DNA of 64,000 nt, taken from NCBI GenBank assembly GCA_020637215.1, contig JACJWI010000002.1, positions 248,001 to 312,000 of the forward strand, given 5' to 3'. Below are positions 51,512-59,009 of the stretch, piece after piece. The stretch's first letter is position 1, and every line of letters begins with the position of its first letter. The translations under genes and the position numbers were made by a program. The notes under the pieces were generated by a model, which saw only the letters and a program-made list of their open reading frames with translations, ran no database searches and was not told where the DNA came from. The DNA is from Microthrixaceae bacterium (GTDB lineage: Bacteria; Actinomycetota; Acidimicrobiia; Acidimicrobiales; Microtrichaceae).

Positions 51512-51970
51512 TCAGACCGGCGTGCCCGGAGCCGGGGGCGTGGTGCCGACAGTGGGGCCGGGACCCCACTCGCTGACCTTGGTGCTGTAGCCGGCCTGTT
51601 GGGGCATGGCGCCGGTGGCGGTCACGAACTCGAGCTGCTGGCGGGCGTAGTCGGTCAACGGGTTGACGGTGACGCCGGTTCCGTACGCGCAGATCTCGCT
51701 CCACTGGCCGATCGCCCCGGAGTCGAAGCGCATCCCGATGATGGCCGTGCTGCCCAGCTTGCGGGCCTCCTCGACCATGCGTGCCATCGCCTCGCTGCGG
51801 CTCTGGGCGAGCAGCTTGGTGAACTCGGGGATCTCGCCGCCACCGATGGATCGGAACCCGGCGATGCAGCCGGCGCCGATGTTGCGGGCCCGGACGGTCA
51901 GGCCGAAGATCTCGCCCTGGACCGAGGTGATGTCGTAGCCGGGCAGGTCGAAGCCGGTGGTGATGAGCAT
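51512..51970 (-). CDS. YbjQ/UPF0145 family protein
   Basis: A 152-residue protein with the YbjQ pattern: MLITTGFDLPGYDITSVQGEIFGLTVRARNI, GGEIPEFTKLLAQSRSEAMARMVEEARKLGSTAIIGMRFDS and YGTGVTV. YbjQ proteins form pentamers sometimes called heavy-metal-binding, with weak functional evidence. A Pro/Gly-rich C-terminal tail of about 35 residues is extra. Confidence 0.88.
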   Translation of the reverse strand: MLITTGFDLPGYDITSVQGEIFGLTVRARNIGAGCIAGFRSIGGGEIPEFTKLLAQSRSEAMARMVEEARKLGSTAIIGMRFDSGAIGQWSEICAYGTGVTVNPLTDYARQQLEFVTATGAMPQQAGYSTKVSEWGPGPTVGTTPPAPGTPV

Positions 51971-52025
51971 GGGTCGCACGCTACGCGCTGTGTCGGTCCG
52001 GACGGAGCGGTCAGCCCACCGACGG

Positions 52026-52973
52026 TCACTTGACCACCTGGCAGCCGAGCTGGCCGAGCGCGGGTCCGCTTCCGGTCCCGACCGCGACCACGCAGACCTG
52101 CACGGTGTCGGGTCCGACCGGGACCGTGGTGTGGAAACCGTGGCTCGGGCCGTACCCGACCGCAGCCGCCACATCCAGCCGTTCCCGATCGGCGGGCAAC
52201 GACGCGATCGGTCGACCGTCGGCCAGGACCACGACGGTGAGGGGAGCGACGGTGTCACCGTCCACGGTCCAGCCGGCCAGCTCGACCGCGGAGGGTGGGC
52301 CGGGCGACCCGTCCGGTTCGGTCGTGCGGGTGACCACGGCCATGTCGACGTTGCCGAACGGGCCGTCCGGGCTGAGCAGACCGGTGGGCGTCACCGGGAC
52401 CCGGTGCCGGGCTCCCGCTCCGCCGAGCTCCCCGGGGGTGGGCCAGACGTTGAACGAGCAGGTTCCCATGGCCGCCCCACCCTTGGACTGCTGGACCATG
52501 ACCGGCGCCCGGACCCACGGTGCCGGACAGCTCGCATGGCCGAAGCCCATCCAGTGGCCGACCTCGTGGTTGACCACGTAGTGGCGGTACGTCTCGACCC
52601 CGTAGGGCCAGCTCGGAGAGGCGCCCAGCCACCGGTCCTGGTTGATGATGACGTTGCGACCCTGCCGGCATGACCACATGGAGCTGCACGGCCGTCCGAA
52701 GCCGGGCACGGTGTCGGCCGCGGCCAACCAGACGGTGAAGTCCGAGGGGCCGTCGGTGCGCACGAAGCGGATCGATCCCCCCAGCGACCAACCCCGTCTG
52801 TCGTCGAGGGTCGCCTGGACGTGTCGGGCGAACTCGCCGACATCCGCGGTGATCCGCCCCCGGGTCGCGATGTTGAACGTGTAGGTGCGGGCCGGCGCGC
52901 AGGCGGTGAGCCCCAGTCCCAGCAAGGTCGACGTGGCCAGTGCGGCCAGAACCGTCCGCGTGCGACGTCGCAT
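52026..52973 (-). CDS. Secreted zinc metalloprotease-like lipoprotein (DUF3152 type)
   Basis: A 315-residue exported protein: signal peptide and lipobox LGLTAC near residue 25, then a domain holding the extended zinc site HEVGHWMGFGH preceded by YRHYVVN, with a downstream PVMVQQSKG turn like the Met-turn of metzincins. The N-terminal half (VGEFARHVQATLDDRRGWSLGGSIRFVR) matches DUF3152. A beta-rich C-terminal domain of about 110 residues follows. Its substrate is unknown; it acts outside the membrane. Confidence 0.82.
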   Translation of the reverse strand: MRRRTRTVLAALATSTLLGLGLTACAPARTYTFNIATRGRITADVGEFARHVQATLDDRRGWSLGGSIRFVRTDGPSDFTVWLAAADTVPGFGRPCSSMWSCRQGRNVIINQDRWLGASPSWPYGVETYRHYVVNHEVGHWMGFGHASCPAPWVRAPVMVQQSKGGAAMGTCSFNVWPTPGELGGAGARHRVPVTPTGLLSPDGPFGNVDMAVVTRTTEPDGSPGPPSAVELAGWTVDGDTVAPLTVVVLADGRPIASLPADRERLDVAAAVGYGPSHGFHTTVPVGPDTVQVCVVAVGTGSGPALGQLGCQVVK

Positions 52974-53075
52974 GATCCCCCCGATCCCCGACAGCGACCC
53001 AAGGGTATTGCGGATGGTCGTCCCGGTGTCGATGCAGTGATGCGACCGGGGTCAGGGCGTCAGGGTGTCAGGGTG

Positions 53076-53534
53076 TCAGGTCGTCGGGGTGAAGGTGAGG
53101 TGCTCGGAGACGTCGCCCCAACGCTCGGGGATCATGGTCCGGTGGACGAAGCACCAGTCGCCGTCGATGCGGCGGATCCGATCGTCGTAGCGGCCGACGA
53201 CGACCGGCTGGAGCCCCAGACGGTCGGTTCCCTGTAGGACGGTGAACCGGGACCGGACCGCGATCTCGTCGGGGTCGCCGGGGACCTCATCGACGATGAC
53301 GTTGGTGATCACGTGAGCGGTCAGCGGGGTTCCGTCGCCGTGGCGCCGTGTCGTCGACTCGTACAGTGAGCGGATCTGGTCGGCCCCCGTGGCTACGACC
53401 GTCCCGTCCTCGGTTGCCACCGAGGCGTGGGCCAGAAGATCGCCGACCGCGGCGAAGTCACCGCTGTCCATCAGCTCGGCGTAGCGGGCGAGCAGCTCGG
53501 CTGCGGCCCATCGGTCATCGGCGGTGATCGACAC
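53076..53534 (-). CDS. SnoaL-like (NTF2-fold) protein
   Basis: A 152-residue cone-shaped NTF2-fold protein: AAAELLARYAELMDSGDFAAVGDLLAHASV, IRSLYESTTRRHGDGTPLTAHVITNVIVDE and WCFVHRTMIPERWGD. This matches the SnoaL_4 group, which includes dehydratases and ring-hydroxylating dioxygenase small subunits as well as many unknowns. GTG at 53534 follows AGGAGG by 7 nt. A GTCAGGGTG-type short tandem repeat lies just after its stop (about 53052-53078). Confidence 0.75.
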   Translation of the reverse strand: MSITADDRWAAAELLARYAELMDSGDFAAVGDLLAHASVATEDGTVVATGADQIRSLYESTTRRHGDGTPLTAHVITNVIVDEVPGDPDEIAVRSRFTVLQGTDRLGLQPVVVGRYDDRIRRIDGDWCFVHRTMIPERWGDVSEHLTFTPTT

Positions 53535-53594
53535 AGCGGAACCTCCTGGGCCAGATCGTCGCACGCCGAGATCACGTTCCGTTCTGGACTCTCC

Positions 53595-53708
53595 GGTGTT
53601 CGCGTGTGAGATCGACGTGTCAGGCGTGGTTTCCAGACGCGAACGCCAGGCATCGGGTGTTCGCGTGTGAGATCGACCTGTCAGGCGTCGCTTCCACACG
53701 CGAACGCC
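53595..53708. repeat. Two tandem 53-bp hairpin-forming units
   Basis: Units 53595-53647 and 53656-53708 differ at four positions, with an 8-bp spacer. Each begins GGTGTTCGCGTGTG and ends with the inverse CACACGCGAAC plus GCC; arms of 11 bp are perfect in the second unit and have one mismatch in the first. They lie in the 260-bp gap between the SnoaL-like gene and the methyltransferase operon. Confidence 0.9.
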
Positions 53709-53726
53709 GAATGGTCCGGCGCCGAT

Positions 53727-53760
53727 CGGAAATACGCGCGTTGATGCGCGCGTATTTCCG
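53727..53760. repeat. 14-bp perfect hairpin upstream of methyltransferase operon
   Basis: CGGAAATACGCGCG pairs exactly with CGCGCGTATTTCCG around a 6-nt loop. It lies 35 bp before the ribbon-helix-helix gene, just ahead of its likely promoter, so it may be an operator as well as an RNA hairpin. Confidence 0.88.
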
Positions 53761-53794
53761 CGATCCTGTCTTACCCCTTCATTAGGGTGGCGGC

Positions 53795-54010
53795 ATGGGT
53801 CGTCCCCGAGTCTCCGACGAGCGACGCATCGCTACGGCGGTGCGCCTTCCCGAGTCCGTCCACCGTCGGCTGCAGGCCGCGGCGCGGGACCGGGACGTGT
53901 CGGCCAACCTCATCGTCACCCGGGCGGTCGAGGAGTACCTCGACCGCCTACCCAGCGCCGACGCAGTCCTGGCCCCCTCCCGCACCGGCACGCCGAGGAC
54001 GGCATCGTGA
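53795..54010 (+). CDS. Ribbon-helix-helix (CopG/Arc-type) protein
   Basis: A 71-residue DNA-binding protein: TAVRLPESVHRRLQAAARDRDVSANLIVTRAVEEYLDRL is a ribbon-helix-helix fold as in CopG and VapB-type repressors. It overlaps the methyltransferase gene by 4 bp, so it probably controls that operon. TAGGGT at 53783-53788 lies 6 nt before the ATG (leaderless). ACCC-N8-GGGT across that promoter may be its operator. Confidence 0.82.
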   Translation: MGRPRVSDERRIATAVRLPESVHRRLQAAARDRDVSANLIVTRAVEEYLDRLPSADAVLAPSRTGTPRTAS

Positions 54011-55503
54011 GCCCCGCCCGCTCCGCGAGCCCACGGAACGGCCGGACGCGATCGGCGACGTCGACCGCCAACTTCGGCTCCAGCCGTCGTGAGAGCCACG
54101 ACGCATCGGCGTTCTACGACCGGTTCGTCGCCCCCGAGATCTCGACCGACTCGACGGTCAACCCGCCGACCGAGCTCGATGTCATCTACAAGACCGACGC
54201 CCGCCGGATGGCCGAGGTTCCATCGGACTCTGTCGCTCTGGTCGTCACGTCCCCCCCGTACTTCGCCGGCAAGCAGTACGAGGAGGAGCTCGGCGTCGGC
54301 GGGGTGCCCGCCGACTACTTCGAGTACCTCGAGCTGCTGCACGGGGTGTTCGCCGAGTGCAAGAGGGTGCTTGAACCGGGCGGTCGCATCGCGGTGAACG
54401 TCGCCAACCTGGGGCGGCGGCCGTACCGGTCCCTGTCGGGTGACGTCACCGAGATCCTCCAGGACCTGGGCCTGCTGCTCCGGGGTGAGGTGGTGTGGTG
54501 GAAGGGTCGCGCCGCCGGCGGGTCCTGCGCGTGGGGGACGTTCCAACGCCCGGCCAACCCGGTGCTTCGCGACATCACCGAGCGGGTCGTCATCGCCAGC
54601 AAGGGCCGCTTCGACCGGGCCCTCACCCCGGCCCAACGCCTCGAGCGCGGCCTGCCGTCCACCGCCACCATCTCCCGTGACGAGTTCATGGAGGCCACCA
54701 CCGACCTCTGGGAGATCTCGCCCGAGAGCGCCACCCGCGTCGGTCACCCGGCGCCGTTCCCCGTCGAGCTGCCGCAGCGGCTCGTCGAGCTCTACACCTA
54801 CGAGAGCGACGTGGTGCTCGACCCGTTCATGGGTTCGGGCAGCACGGCCGTCGCCGCGGTCCGGACGGGTCGCCACTTCATCGGCTTCGACACCGACCCC
54901 GAGTACGTCACGATCGCCGAGAGCCGGGTGTCCGGCGAACGGGAGCGGATCTCGACCGAGCGGCCCGATCCGTCGGGCGTCGGCACCGTCGGGTCCTTCC
55001 GGGTCGAGCTCCCCGCCGCGCCGGTCGAGGCGAGCTCGGGCGATGCTCCGGATCCGTTGGCCGTCGCGGTCCGTGACGGTCGCCAGGCACGCGAGGTGGC
55101 CGAGATCCTTCTGGGTCAGTGTGGGTTCGACAACATCCGCTCCGAGGTCAAGCCACGCGGTCTGGGGATCGTGCTGAGCTTCGTGGCCGCCGACCGGACC
55201 GGCGCGGACTGGGCCTTCGACGTGTCGGGGACGTTCACCACCAACCGGTCCGGCCTCCGTCGGGCCGACACGTTGTGGAAGTCGCTCGGCAAGGCGGCGG
55301 TGCTGCACGAGAGCCGGACCTCGGACGACGGCGTGGGGATGCCACTCGTTCTGCTGACCACCGATGCTCCGGCCAAGGGGACCTCGGGTCACCAGGCGCT
55401 GAGGGTGCTGCGAGGTCAGGACCGGCCTGTGTTCGACGTGGTCGAGCTGCTGGACCCCGACGGCCACGCCCGGCTGCGTTCGTACGCGGAGAACGGTCTC
55501 TGA
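54007..55503 (+). CDS. DNA methyltransferase (N4-cytosine/N6-adenine, beta class) with extra C-terminal domain
   Basis: A 498-residue amino-methyltransferase. The catalytic motif TSPPYFAGKQYEE comes first (about residue 80), a variable target-recognition stretch follows, and the AdoMet motif DPFMGSGSTAVAAVRTGRHFIGFDTDPEY is near 276-304. This order defines the beta class; TSPPY is common in N4-cytosine enzymes. Residues from about 340 form an added domain (AEILLGQCGFDNI, WAFDVSGTFTTNRSGL, VFDVVELL) that I cannot name. No restriction gene is adjacent. GTG start. Confidence 0.88.
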   Translation: MSPARSASPRNGRTRSATSTANFGSSRRESHDASAFYDRFVAPEISTDSTVNPPTELDVIYKTDARRMAEVPSDSVALVVTSPPYFAGKQYEEELGVGGVPADYFEYLELLHGVFAECKRVLEPGGRIAVNVANLGRRPYRSLSGDVTEILQDLGLLLRGEVVWWKGRAAGGSCAWGTFQRPANPVLRDITERVVIASKGRFDRALTPAQRLERGLPSTATISRDEFMEATTDLWEISPESATRVGHPAPFPVELPQRLVELYTYESDVVLDPFMGSGSTAVAAVRTGRHFIGFDTDPEYVTIAESRVSGERERISTERPDPSGVGTVGSFRVELPAAPVEASSGDAPDPLAVAVRDGRQAREVAEILLGQCGFDNIRSEVKPRGLGIVLSFVAADRTGADWAFDVSGTFTTNRSGLRRADTLWKSLGKAAVLHESRTSDDGVGMPLVLLTTDAPAKGTSGHQALRVLRGQDRPVFDVVELLDPDGHARLRSYAENGL

Positions 55504-55575
55504 CCGAAGTCGTGTCCGGGCGGCCCCGGCGGCTCTGGGGCGTCCGGGCCGTCGGGCTGTCGTAGGGTCCGGGTG

Positions 55576-56739
55576 GTGGGCAGTGACGAGACGCCCGGAG
55601 CCGACCCGATCGAGACGACAGGAGCGGAGCACCGCACCGAGCGCTGGTCGGCCGCTGGGCTGTGGGACCCCGAGGCGCCCGACGCCCAGGTGCGGGGCGC
55701 CCTGCTCGACTACCTCGAGTCGCTCGGCGCGAACGTGGAGCGGATGGCCCGGGCCGAGGCCGAAGGCGAGCTCGTCGCCCTCGGCCTCGACATGTTGCTC
55801 GAGGACGGCGGGCTCACCGTCGAGCAGCTGGCGACACGGATGGGAGTCCCCGTCCATGAGGTCGTCGCCGCCTATCGACTCGTGGGAGTGGAGGTCAACG
55901 ATCCGGCCGCGCCGATGTTCGAGGAGGCCGAGATCGACTTCGTCGCCCTGCTCACCTCTACAGCGGGGACGTTCCCCGACGCCGCAACCCGGGAGATCCT
56001 CCGCGCGCTCTCGACGGCGTTGTCCGGGTTGAGCGCGGCCGCGATCTCGGCGTTCGTCGGCAGTGTCGAAGACGACCTCGCCGGGGCCGGCGATCCGGTC
56101 GCCCAGGCGCGGGTGACCCGGGAGGCAGGGCTGATGGGCCTCGATCTGGCCGGAGGGCTGCGACCGCTGCTGCGCCACCACCTCCGCCAGGGCGTCCGGC
56201 GGCAGCGTGAGGGGACACACCGCAGCGGCGATCGACTGACGATCGTCACGGCGGTCGGCTTCGTCGACCTGGTCGGCTACACCGCCCGAACCACCGACAT
56301 GGATCCCGAGGACCTGATCGGGTTCATCGGGTCGTTCCGGGAGCGGACCCACGAGATCGTCCTGGCCGGCGGCGGACAGGTGGTCAAGCACATCGGTGAC
56401 GAGATCATGTTCAGCGCCGTCGACCTGGCCGGGGTGTGTCGGATCGCTCTGGCGCTGCTCGACGGGTTCGACGAGATCGACACCACGCCGCGGGGTGGGG
56501 TGGCGGCCGGCCGAGTCGTGGCCCGCCACGGCGATCTCTACGGACCGGTGGTCAACCTGGCGTCACGGCTGGCTGACATCGCCGTCCCGGGTGAGGTGCT
56601 GGCTCCGGCGGAACGGGTGACCAGCGCCGTCGAGCCTGACGCCGGCGCCGAGGACCTGGTGTTCGTCCCTGCGGGCCGGCGTCAGCTCAAGGGCTTCGAC
56701 CGACCGGTCGCGGTCGTCACCGTCGAACGCCCCTGCTGA
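55576..56739 (+). CDS. Class III adenylate/guanylate cyclase
   Basis: A 387-residue cytosolic cyclase. The N-terminal half is helical and includes LTVEQLATRMGVPVHEVVAAYRLVGV, a helix-turn-helix-like stretch. The catalytic domain (about 215-385) has the metal Asp in VGFVDLVGYTARTT, KHIGDEIMF with the second Asp and upstream Lys, and the transition-state Asn/Arg in VVNLASRLADIAVPGEVL. It probably makes cAMP. GTG at 55576 lies 7 nt after TAGGGT; GTG at 55573 is an alternative. Confidence 0.9.
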   Translation: MGSDETPGADPIETTGAEHRTERWSAAGLWDPEAPDAQVRGALLDYLESLGANVERMARAEAEGELVALGLDMLLEDGGLTVEQLATRMGVPVHEVVAAYRLVGVEVNDPAAPMFEEAEIDFVALLTSTAGTFPDAATREILRALSTALSGLSAAAISAFVGSVEDDLAGAGDPVAQARVTREAGLMGLDLAGGLRPLLRHHLRQGVRRQREGTHRSGDRLTIVTAVGFVDLVGYTARTTDMDPEDLIGFIGSFRERTHEIVLAGGGQVVKHIGDEIMFSAVDLAGVCRIALALLDGFDEIDTTPRGGVAAGRVVARHGDLYGPVVNLASRLADIAVPGEVLAPAERVTSAVEPDAGAEDLVFVPAGRRQLKGFDRPVAVVTVERPC

Positions 56740-56748
56740 CGCACCGAT

Positions 56749-56791
56749 CTCGGGGTCGGAATCGACAACGTCTGTCGGTTCCGACCCCGAG
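56749..56791 (+). terminator. Long hairpin after the cyclase gene
   Basis: CTCGGGGTCGGAA pairs exactly with TTCCGACCCCGAG; inside, CGACA pairs with TGTCG around a 5-nt loop. It starts 9 nt after the cyclase stop and lacks a T-tract. Its core and flank (GACCCC followed by AATCCG) resemble the repeat units at 9326 and 11182, so it is both a likely terminator and a member of that repeat family. Confidence 0.7.
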
Positions 56792-56912
56792 AATCCGGTT
56801 CCGCTCGTCGGATCCCGTGGGGCAAGGGGCGGCGAAGGCTGCACCGAACCACGGCGCGTCGGCCGGTGCGTCCAACGCTGAAGGCTCGCGTCACCCACCG
56901 CCGGTTGCGTGA

Positions 56913-57302
56913 TCACACCAGGTCGACGGCGCATCGAAGACCTGGAGCGCCGGCCAGTCGTCGGTCGGCCGTGACGAGCGGTACCCCTGCCGCCTCGGCA
57001 AGGGCGACGTAGCAGGCGTCGTACGCAGTCACGTTCGGACGCAGTTCCCACACCCGCGGCAGCAGGGGCGAGGTGGGGTAGACGGTGAGTGGAAACGTCA
57101 GCAGATCATCCATTGCTTGGTCAGCCTGCTGTGGGGTCAGGCCCCCGTGGGCCGCGTGCCGCCGCAGCACCGACGCAACCTCGACCCGGAGCAGGTCGGG
57201 CGCGGCCACGCTCTCACCCCGAAGTCGTTCGCGGAACCGCTGGCCATCGCTCCCGACGTCGGCCACGACTGGAGCGAGAACCGAAGCGTCAACGACGAGC
57301 AC
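56913..57302 (-). CDS. vapC: VapC-type PIN-domain toxin
   Basis: A 129-residue PIN ribonuclease. The acidic residues are all there: Asp in LVVDASVLAPV, Glu in LLRVEVASVL, Asp in TAYDACYVALAE and Asp in LVTADRRLAG. The GTG start lies inside the antitoxin gene, overlapping by 14 bp, the usual coupling in vapBC operons. VapC toxins cleave tRNA or rRNA. Confidence 0.9.
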   Translation of the reverse strand: MLVVDASVLAPVVADVGSDGQRFRERLRGESVAAPDLLRVEVASVLRRHAAHGGLTPQQADQAMDDLLTFPLTVYPTSPLLPRVWELRPNVTAYDACYVALAEAAGVPLVTADRRLAGAPGLRCAVDLV

Positions 57303-57519
57303 GTTCCTCGTCGAGTGCCTCGATCGCGTCTCTCGCCGACAACGTGCCCGTCGCTCGTCGCTGGATTCGGTCGAGGACGTCCTGCACCGTCGGCGTCGCC
57401 GCGATCTCTGCGAGCTGGGAGGTGAGGAACTGCTGGAGCGACTGGCCAGCTTCCTCCGCCCGGCGGACCAGAGCCGCATGGACTGCGTCTGGCACATCTC
57501 GAACCTGCACGTTCGGCAT
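57289..57519 (-). CDS. vapB: VapB/FitA-type antitoxin
   Basis: A 76-residue antitoxin opening MPNVQVRDVPDAVHAALVRRAEEAGQSLQQFLTSQLAEIA, a FitA-like ribbon-helix-helix domain, with a C-terminal arm (about 45-76) that should bind VapC. Its ATG lies at the edge of a TGCATG-N7-CATGCA palindrome containing the -10 TACTAT, so autorepression is likely. Confidence 0.9.
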   Translation of the reverse strand: MPNVQVRDVPDAVHAALVRRAEEAGQSLQQFLTSQLAEIAATPTVQDVLDRIQRRATGTLSARDAIEALDEERARR

Positions 57520-57537
57520 GCATGCATAGTACATGCA
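57519..57537 (-). promoter_or_regulatory. vapBC promoter and operator
   Basis: TGCATG (57519-57524) and CATGCA (57532-57537) form an inverted repeat. Its 7-nt centre contains, on the minus strand, TACTAT at 57531-57526, 6 nt ahead of the vapB ATG. The operator thus covers the -10 box and the transcription start. Confidence 0.68.
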
Positions 57538-57636
57538 CGTGGGCATCTCGTGTGCAAGCTCGACGTAGCGGATCGTGGCAACAACTGCCCCAGATGGGAG
57601 TCCCGTGTAGCGTCGGTGCGGTGGCATAGTCATGGC

Positions 57637-57873
57637 ATGGCTCGCACACGTGTCAGCACCACGGTCGATGACGAACTCCTCACAAGGGCTCGGGAGGTGA
57701 CGGGCGCACACTCCGACTCCGTGCTGTTCGACCGGGCACTCGACGCGCTCCTGGCACACCATCGACGGGCCGAGATCGACAGTGCGTACGCCGCGTACGA
57801 CGAACATCCGCTCGACGAGGCCGATGAGTGGGGCGATCTTGCATCGTTCCGTTCCGCCGCTGCTGCGTCGTGA
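57637..57873 (+). CDS. Antitoxin paired with MazF-type toxin
   Basis: A 78-residue protein starting MARTRVSTTVDDELLTRAREVTGAHSDSVLFDRALDALLAHHRRAEIDSAY, a VapB/MazE-like ribbon-helix-helix N terminus with an acidic C-terminal arm (EHPLDEADEWGDL). The 4-bp overlap with the toxin gene supports a toxin-antitoxin pair. CATAGT lies 6 nt before the ATG. Confidence 0.82.
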   Translation: MARTRVSTTVDDELLTRAREVTGAHSDSVLFDRALDALLAHHRRAEIDSAYAAYDEHPLDEADEWGDLASFRSAAAAS

Positions 57874-58196
57874 CTGACCATCCCCGGCGCGGCGAACTCT
57901 GGTGGTGTGAGCTGCCTGAGATCGGCAGCAGGCCGGTCGTCGTGTTGAGTCGAGATGTCGCCATTCCCCGACTGGGCCGAACCTTGATCGCCCCTTGCAC
58001 GACGACCGTCAGAGGACTGCCGAGCGAGGTGGTGCTCGAGCCCGGGGTCGACCCGGTTCCGCGACTGTGCGCCGTCAACCTCGACTCGGTCGAGAGCGTG
58101 TCCGTCGGCGTCCTCGTCAGCCGCCTCGGCCGTCTGGGCGACGAACGCATGCTCGCCGTCTGCGACGCGCTCTGGGTTGCCGTCGACTGTCACTGA
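57870..58196 (+). CDS. MazF/PemK-type endoribonuclease toxin
   Basis: A 108-residue PemK-like toxin: RRGELWWCELPEIGSRPVVVLSRDVA is the conserved first strand pair with the catalytic arginine region, then TLIAPCTTTVRGLPSEVVLEP and VNLDSVESV. MazF toxins cut mRNA or rRNA at short sites. GTG start overlapping the antitoxin stop. It is divergently placed to VapBC, with 117 bp between the two antitoxin starts. Confidence 0.88.
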   Translation: MTDHPRRGELWWCELPEIGSRPVVVLSRDVAIPRLGRTLIAPCTTTVRGLPSEVVLEPGVDPVPRLCAVNLDSVESVSVGVLVSRLGRLGDERMLAVCDALWVAVDCH

Positions 58197-58214
58197 GCCG
58201 GCGTTCTGGGGTGG

Positions 58215-58604
58215 TCAGCTGGCCGTCTCCCGGCAGTCGTCGACAGTCGGACGGTTCGATCCAGCAGTGACCGCTGACTCGGGACGGCACCCGAGCAGGC
58301 GACGATCACCGGGGGGTTCATCGAGCACGATGGACATCGGCTCGACCACCAGGTCCGCGGTGCACTCGTTGCCGAAGTACTCAACAGTGGCCCGAATCGT
58401 CACCGAACTGCTGGTCTCAGCGACGTCCCAGTCCTTGAACTCCGAGCAGGAACTACCGCCGAACTCGGCCCGGACGTCGACCTCCCGGCCGACGGGCGGC
58501 GAGGCCAGGCTCCAGTCGACTTCGGCCTCGGTGCGGTCCTCGGCGCAGCCCGTCGCACACGCACAGACGGTCAACACTGCGACAAGTGCGAGCCGCGTAA
58601 CCAT
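58215..58604 (-). CDS. Small secreted lipoprotein
   Basis: A 129-residue protein with signal peptide and lipobox CATGC (MVTRLALVAVLTVCACATGC). The mature part has four or more cysteines (GGSSCSEFKDW, GNECTADLVVEP, LLGCRPES, VDDCRETAS), which could form disulfides. I recognise no family. It lies convergent to the MazF gene, 18 bp from it. Confidence 0.6.
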   Translation of the reverse strand: MVTRLALVAVLTVCACATGCAEDRTEAEVDWSLASPPVGREVDVRAEFGGSSCSEFKDWDVAETSSSVTIRATVEYFGNECTADLVVEPMSIVLDEPPGDRRLLGCRPESAVTAGSNRPTVDDCRETAS

Positions 58605-58638
58605 GTCCACCTCCCACGAGCGAGGGCACCGGAATCCA

Positions 58639-58790
58639 TCAAGGAGTTCGAGGCGTGTTCTCGGGGTCGTAGGCGCCGCGCCACTCGACCATCTCGGCGT
58701 GCTCGGGGTGGGTAGGGGCGGTGGCCGCGGCGACGTACTGCTCATGGCCCCACGTGCCCCCGCTCGACCGGGGCCTGTCGAGGGAGTGGC
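58639..58790 (-). pseudogene. C-terminal remnant of a pRiA4b ORF-3-type gene
   Basis: The minus strand encodes SSGGTWGHEQYV, then HPEHAEMVEWRGAYDPE before the stop at 58639. This is the characteristic C-terminal pattern of pRiA4b ORF-3 family proteins (GGxWGYEEL ... HPEHxEMxEWxGxxDPE). The matching N-terminal half is at 60626-61073 on the same strand, with HipBA between. The segment upstream of about 58770 does not match the family. Confidence 0.6.
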
Positions 58791-58876
58791 CCGCTCCGAT
58801 CGCGGTGCGGGGCCACGTCAGGAACAAGGACGATCAGGACACCAACGTCATCCGCTTCCGCCGCGCCGCCGAGTAG
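58790..58876 (+). pseudogene. Possible C-terminal remnant of a + strand gene
   Basis: One + strand frame ends GHVRNKDDQDTNVIRF plus RRAAE and a TAG stop at 58874-58876, immediately followed by a hairpin. No start codon or upstream homology supports a full gene. It may be the tail of a gene cut by the rearrangement that broke the pRiA4b-type gene. Weak evidence; I cannot name the family. Confidence 0.3.
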
Positions 58877-58896
58877 GGACGCCATCCGTCCTACTC
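58871..58896. terminator. Hairpin after the + strand remnant
   Basis: GAGTAGGGACG pairs with CGTCCTACTC with one bulged base around CCATC. It covers the stop codon at 58874, as a terminator for the remnant gene would. Confidence 0.4.
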
Positions 58897-58937
58897 GCGC
58901 GGGGATTGCCTACTTCTCTTGGTCCGGCTTAGAGGCC

Positions 58938-58970
58938 AAGTCGGACCATGGCTGTTCCGTAGTCCGACTT
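58938..58970 (-). terminator. Inverted repeat downstream of hipA
   Basis: AAGTCGGAC (58938-58946) and GTCCGACTT (58962-58970) are exact inverse arms around 15 nt, 39-71 bp after the hipA stop. It could end the hipBA transcript or mark the end of the inserted segment. Confidence 0.5.
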
Positions 58971-59009
58971 GTGGCTGACATACGGAGAGGTGAACAAGTC
59001 GATGAGCCT

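Noticed and set aside
53052..53078. GTCAGGGTG tandem as a functional element
   Set aside because: Three to four imperfect 9-bp units next to a stop codon; probably slippage, with no further support.
53595..53760. Possible CRISPR array
   Set aside because: Only two repeat units with an 8-bp gap, each long and self-complementary, and no cas genes.
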